Of a stretch of 64,000 nt of DNA, positions 60,610 to 64,000 are shown piece after piece. Within the stretch, counting starts at the first letter, position 1; every line of letters starts with the position of its first letter. The notes under the pieces are model-generated. The model was not told where the DNA came from. It ran no database searches and was given only the letters and a program-made list of their open reading frames with translations. Both the position numbers and the translations under genes were made by a program. This DNA is from SYFY01 sp031385325 (lineage in GTDB: Bacteria > Pseudomonadota > Gammaproteobacteria > Pseudomonadales > Azotimanducaceae), in assembly GCA_031385325.1 (NCBI GenBank), contig JANNBJ010000214.1:1-64000 (forward strand), given 5' to 3'.

Positions 60610-60851
60610 CCGGCACGCTCGATCCAGTACTCGAGGCAGCCCTCGGAACTTCGCTCCAGCACCAGCCGATGCCCCATGAAACGACACAGATTGTGGAAGT
60701 CGCGCCCGGTGGATGGATCGGTCGCCTTGATATGCAGCACGGCACCGGCTGCCATGCCGCGTAACCGGTTGCGCGCCAACAGCAACGGCTCCGGACACGT
60801 CAGTCCCATGGCGTCCAGCAGCTCATCGGCATGTGGTAATGCTTCGGACAT
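60606..60851 (-). CDS. tusA: TusA-like sulfurtransferase
   Basis: An 81-aa SirA/TusA protein. The catalytic Cys is in GLTCPEPLL, and the rest (VLHIKATDPSTGRDFHNLC) matches the sulfur-relay fold. TusA carries persulfide sulfur for tRNA thiolation and molybdenum cofactor. ATG 60851 is used; the frame extends to 60977. It is the first gene of the minus-strand operon, divergent from the TPR protein. Confidence 0.93.
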   Translation of the reverse strand: MSEALPHADELLDAMGLTCPEPLLLARNRLRGMAAGAVLHIKATDPSTGRDFHNLCRFMGHRLVLERSSEGCLEYWIERAG

Positions 60852-60970
60852 GCACAGGCTCCACGCCGGCAGCAGAATCGGCGGGCATGCTACCTTGACT
60901 TGCTTCAGAGGGAAAACCACACTCGAACGAAATGCCGTTTGTGTGGTCTCAGAGTATGTTCCGGATAACG

Positions 60971-62662
60971 ATGTCACTCAGAGAACGAAGTGTGCTGCAC
61001 ACGCCATTGAAAGCCGTATGTCTGATTGCGCTGATGGCAGTTGTGTCAGAGCCGTATGCGGACGACATCAAACCGCCGCCAGCGGCGGCGGAACCTTCGG
61101 CGCTCAATGATTCACTCGCGCCGGCCAACACGGAAGTCACCCCCCAATCCGCAGAGCCTCCCAAAGCTGCCGAGCCTCCGGGTGGAATTGGTGAAGTCGG
61201 AACCGATGGGAGTGAAACTGACACAGGTGGAATCGGTGATTCGCTGACTGAAACTTCTGCCACCGATGCACTCGATAACATTCAGAACGCCTTGAATGCC
61301 GGCGAAGCAAGCAATGCCAAAGCAGAACTATCGGCATACATTGAACAGATCGAAGACGCCACCCATCGTTATTCTCCTGATCTGATCGCGCCGCTGGTTT
61401 TGCTCGGCGACACACAGATGATTGAAAAGGACTATGCGTCTGCCGTCGATTCGTTTGGTCGTGCCGTCCACATCGATCGAGTGGCCAATGGACTGCACTC
61501 ACCTACCCAGGCAGAAATCATTTACAAGGAAGCCGATGCGCTGGAAGCGATGGGCAATCTCGGTACCGCCAACGATCGCGAGATGTACGCCTACGAAGTC
61601 CAGGTACGACAACACGAGCCGGATTCCATGGACCTCTTGCCTGCCACCTTCCGCATGGCAGACTGGCACTTGAAAACATCCAGCATCCTGGCAGCCAGAG
61701 ACATGTACGAGCAGGCGACCGGGATACTGGAAGCGAACGAAGCGTTGCAAGGTAAATCGGCGATTCGTGCTTTGCGGGGAGCAGCTCAAACCTATCGCCT
61801 CGAGCGCTTTCCACCGTTGTATGCAACCCCTGAGCGGGATACGAGTGAAACTGGATTCAATCCAGGACCCTCGGCCCAGGATCCGTTCCATCAACGCCAG
61901 GAACGGGAGTTCCTCATCAACAACTTTCCGCAAGGAGAAAAGGCGTTAAGACGTGTGACTTCGCTGATACTTGGTGATCCAACCTCGACGGCCAGCGATA
62001 AGGCCTCGGCGCTGATTGAAATGGGCGACTGGTTCCTGCTGTTCTACAAGTCTGATCGGGCACTGCCACTGTACGTCGAAGCGCTGGAGTTGCTCAATGA
62101 AGCTGGCCTGCAAACCGAAGCCGCAAGGCTTGCCGCCCCCGAGTTGCTCCACTTCCCGGCGCCACCACCACCATCATTGCCTCCGGTCGACAAACGAGAG
62201 TCACCGCAGACCGGACATGTCACTGTGAACTACACCATCACACCAAACGGCGACGTGCACGACCTCGCCACCGTCGAGACAGAACCCAAGGACCTGATGG
62301 AGTTCAGGGTCCGGCGCAGCATGCGCGATGCGCGATTCAGGCCACCGATGCTCGAGGGAAAACTCATCGCGTCCGACACGCAGTCCTTTACCTACGAGTT
62401 TCAGTACTATCCCAAGCCAGTCAGCAATGAACCGCTGGAGGCCGCGCCACAAAAAGCCGGCAGGGATCGTCGTGCATCGGGAAACAACGAGCGCTCCAGA
62501 GCGAAAGATCGCAACACCGAGGCATCCCCGGCAGATGATCAGAAAACAACAGAGGGCGCCCACGAAGAGTCGTCCGGACACAACACGACTGCACCGGCAA
62601 CAACGGATGCGGTGTCCCGCGACGTCACCATGAAATGGCTGCCGACCTGGGTGGCGGGTTGA
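60971..62662 (+). CDS. Exported protein with TPR-like and C-terminal TonB-like domains
   Basis: A 563-aa protein with a signal peptide (MSLRERSVLH, hydrophobic core, cleavage after PYA-DD near 30). A Pro/Ala/Glu-rich region follows (about 32-95), then helical repeats that look like TPRs (about 110-400; ALIEMGDWFLLFYKSDRALPLYVEALELL). The C-terminal about 405-480 is a TonB-C-like fold: HVTVNYTITPNGDVHDL and RVRRSMRDARFRPP. A basic, low-complexity tail (about 490-563) follows. It lacks the N-terminal membrane helix and ExbB-coupled histidine of TonB, so it is not a canonical TonB. Upstream GTG/ATG codons exist (60932); ATG 60971 has GGA 5 nt before. Confidence 0.82.
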   Translation: MSLRERSVLHTPLKAVCLIALMAVVSEPYADDIKPPPAAAEPSALNDSLAPANTEVTPQSAEPPKAAEPPGGIGEVGTDGSETDTGGIGDSLTETSATDALDNIQNALNAGEASNAKAELSAYIEQIEDATHRYSPDLIAPLVLLGDTQMIEKDYASAVDSFGRAVHIDRVANGLHSPTQAEIIYKEADALEAMGNLGTANDREMYAYEVQVRQHEPDSMDLLPATFRMADWHLKTSSILAARDMYEQATGILEANEALQGKSAIRALRGAAQTYRLERFPPLYATPERDTSETGFNPGPSAQDPFHQRQEREFLINNFPQGEKALRRVTSLILGDPTSTASDKASALIEMGDWFLLFYKSDRALPLYVEALELLNEAGLQTEAARLAAPELLHFPAPPPPSLPPVDKRESPQTGHVTVNYTITPNGDVHDLATVETEPKDLMEFRVRRSMRDARFRPPMLEGKLIASDTQSFTYEFQYYPKPVSNEPLEAAPQKAGRDRRASGNNERSRAKDRNTEASPADDQKTTEGAHEESSGHNTTAPATTDAVSRDVTMKWLPTWVAG

Positions 62663-62786
62663 AACTTCCGGGACCTGCGCAGCCGCTGTCTTACGCAATG
62701 CGTTGCCATACAGGTGTTGTTCAGCTTAGCCAGCCTACCTTCGGACACTACCCCTCGTGTATGGATCGTCGGAAGGAAGGTGGATC

Positions 62787-63854
62787 ATGCCAATGACTAG
62801 ACCCGTGCGTGAAGCTGCCAGACAGGTTTGGCAACCGGGTTTAGCAGGGATGGTCCTGATGCTTGCGGCGTGTGCACCCATCACACCGATTCCAATGCCT
62901 TCCTCGCCATCGATGCCGAGTTCCTCCAGTTCAAGTTCCTCCTCGTCACAATCCTCTTCCGGGATGCCAGGTATGCCTGGGAGTCCAGGCCTTCCTGGTA
63001 CACCCGGAATGCCGGGGATGCCCGGTATGCCAGGTGTACCGGGAATGCCCGGGGCGCCGGGAATGCCAGGAGCCCCAGGTAGCCCTGGTGACCCAGGCAA
63101 TCAGAGCGGCTCCAGTTCGTCCGGAGAATCAGGGCCAAGTGGCGCTTCCGGCGCACCAGGTTCGAGTCAATTGCCAGACATCGGTGGTGGTGGACCACCC
63201 GGTTCACCCGGCAGCTCCGGTGGCAAACCCGGTGGCGACGACGGTGACGAAGAGGGAGAGACCGGGAAAGAGGGGCAGGCCGGCAGTGCCGGCGATCAAT
63301 TACCCACCTGGGACGGCGGCCAGGGCAAGGGTTCTGGTCAGGGCGAAAAAGGCGATTGGGACACCAGCAATCAGATTCCGGAAGTTCCCGTCGATATCAC
63401 GAAGGGCAACGGAGTTCCGGGCAAAGGCGATGAACCTGGCAAGTCCGGTGCAGCCGGAGAACTCGATGACGTGTTGAAAGACATCGACGGCGGCATCATG
63501 GCCGAACGCAGCGAAATCAAGACGCGGGCAGGTGCGGTTCCAGGCGACGGCAGCGAGCAACGTGCCGGTGGCGCGATGCAGGGTGGCAACAGCTCCAGTC
63601 GCGTGGAAGGTGGTACAACCGGATCGGCAAGTGGTAATCCAACCATCATGGACGGCGGGATGCCGGATGGCATTCCCAGCGTCTCCAGGGCACCACGCGC
63701 GCCACACAAGGGCGCCGGGATTCCCAACGACGTCGCCGATGCACGGGATGATGACATCATCTCCCGTCAGCTGCGCGAAGCGGCGATGCAGGAAGAAGAT
63801 CCGCAGATCCGTGAAAAACTCTGGGCCGACTACCGACGATACAAGGGGCGCTAA
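62787..63854 (+). CDS. Collagen-like repeat lipoprotein
   Basis: A 355-aa lipoprotein. The signal ends in lipobox Leu26-Ala-Ala-Cys29, so it is lipid-anchored. A 10-residue Ser run (45-54) leads into 15 Gly-X-Pro triplets (59-103; X mainly Met, Ala, Ser). The rest is Gly/Ser/Asp-rich, with a charged C terminus DDDIISRQLREAAMQ... and EKLWADYRRYKGR that I would expect to be a conserved helical tail. Gly-X-Y repeats imply a triple helix stalk. AGG lies 7 nt before ATG 62787. It ends 5 nt before another lipoprotein gene. Confidence 0.85.
   Translation: MPMTRPVREAARQVWQPGLAGMVLMLAACAPITPIPMPSSPSMPSSSSSSSSSSQSSSGMPGMPGSPGLPGTPGMPGMPGMPGVPGMPGAPGMPGAPGSPGDPGNQSGSSSSGESGPSGASGAPGSSQLPDIGGGGPPGSPGSSGGKPGGDDGDEEGETGKEGQAGSAGDQLPTWDGGQGKGSGQGEKGDWDTSNQIPEVPVDITKGNGVPGKGDEPGKSGAAGELDDVLKDIDGGIMAERSEIKTRAGAVPGDGSEQRAGGAMQGGNSSSRVEGGTTGSASGNPTIMDGGMPDGIPSVSRAPRAPHKGAGIPNDVADARDDDIISRQLREAAMQEEDPQIREKLWADYRRYKGR
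62961..63098 (+). repeat. Collagen-like Gly-X-Pro repeat tract
   Basis: Fifteen consecutive G-x-P codon triplets plus one partial, in a 9-nt periodic run (for example GGAATGCCG-type words). The proline in the Y position of every triplet is typical of bacterial collagen-like triple helices. Repeats of this kind are prone to length variation. Confidence 0.85.
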
Positions 63855-63859
63855 GCAGC

Positions 63860-64000
63860 ATGGCAGTCAGGCCAACTCGTCCGGGCAAACAATTCGACAC
63901 ACGCGTCGCCGCCCTGCTGTTGACGTTGACAGCGTTGATGACCGGTTGTGTATCCACCGAACTTCGCTCGGTCGACATGACACCACCAGAACAGAGTCTG
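63860..64000 (+). CDS. Lipoprotein, truncated at window end
   Basis: The first 47 codons of a gene beginning MAVRPTRPGKQFDTRVAA and continuing past the window. Residues 16-29 are hydrophobic and the lipobox is Leu-Met-Thr-Gly-Cys, then VSTELRSVDMTPP. It is 5 nt after the collagen-like gene and is presumably part of the same envelope cluster. The identity cannot be judged from 47 residues; PilF/PilW-type lipoproteins are one guess. Confidence 0.75.
   Translation, partial: MAVRPTRPGKQFDTRVAALLLTLTALMTGCVSTELRSVDMTPPEQSL

Noticed and set aside
62961..63098. CRISPR array or non-coding tandem repeat
   Set aside because: The 9-nt periodicity is exactly Gly-X-Pro coding, in a frame with signal peptide and lipobox.

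Overview
The window reads as chromosomal DNA of a free-living, aerobic gammaproteobacterium of moderately high GC. The evidence is gene order: rne/rluC divergent next to yceD-rpmF-fab-mltG-tmk-holB-pilZ; exbB-exbD-msbA-lpxK-kdsB; lolC-lolD-lolE; a soluble transhydrogenase (sthA); and an EpmC-type EF-P hydroxylase. No rRNA, tRNA, CRISPR array, complete insertion sequence or prophage is visible. I cannot place it below class level.

Layout. 1-232: repeat-rich edge without a gene. 233-6.1 kb: dienelactone-hydrolase-like enzyme, phoB-phoR-phoU without pst genes, a HAD phosphatase, and the FAD and 2Fe-2S subunits of a molybdenum hydroxylase without its large subunit. 6.2-10.1 kb: overlapping operon of prolidase, S9 peptidase and acetyltransferase for peptide breakdown. 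10.2-17.4 kb (minus): fatty-acid and cell-envelope operon, with plsX, fabH and pabC absent from their usual places and an rpmF of only 58 codons. 17.6-22.1 kb: rluC, a long leader, and RNase E with an Arg/Asn/Asp/Gly-rich tail. 22.1-26.6 kb: murB, an AlkB-like dioxygenase, SDR, GFA protein, methyltransferase and kdsB. 26.6-30.6 kb: MsbA fused in frame to LpxK, then ExbD/ExbB. 30.6-38.7 kb: D-threonine-aldolase-like enzyme, galU, a small gene behind a LexA-box promoter, clpB behind a sigma-32-like promoter, DUF2244 and comEC. 38.7-46.2 kb: DUF2062, lolCDE, sthA, HDOD protein, nqrM-apbE. 46.6-53.5 kb: symporter, histidine phosphatase, a selenocysteine-containing carboxymuconolactone-decarboxylase-like protein, enoyl-CoA hydratase, MFS, rhodanese, and a split membrane/exported spermidine-synthase-like pair. 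53.6-60.9 kb: acyl-CoA ligase, msrB, alaA, and a tightly overlapping minus-strand operon tusA-GGCT-epmC-FAD oxidoreductase-NAD kinase-like. 61-64 kb: an envelope cluster with a TPR/TonB-like exported protein, a collagen-like lipoprotein and a truncated lipoprotein.

The strongest unusual signal is at 48532-49068. Two apparently separate ORFs are one AhpD-like gene whose active-site CxxC is CxxU: an in-frame TGA is followed at the expected distance by an 8-bp stem with a GGC loop, a bacterial SECIS. Next come the MsbA-LpxK fusion and the LexA-box promoter in front of a small FlgM-like gene. Many genes are in overlapping operons (ATGA or GTGA junctions), which I used to choose starts.
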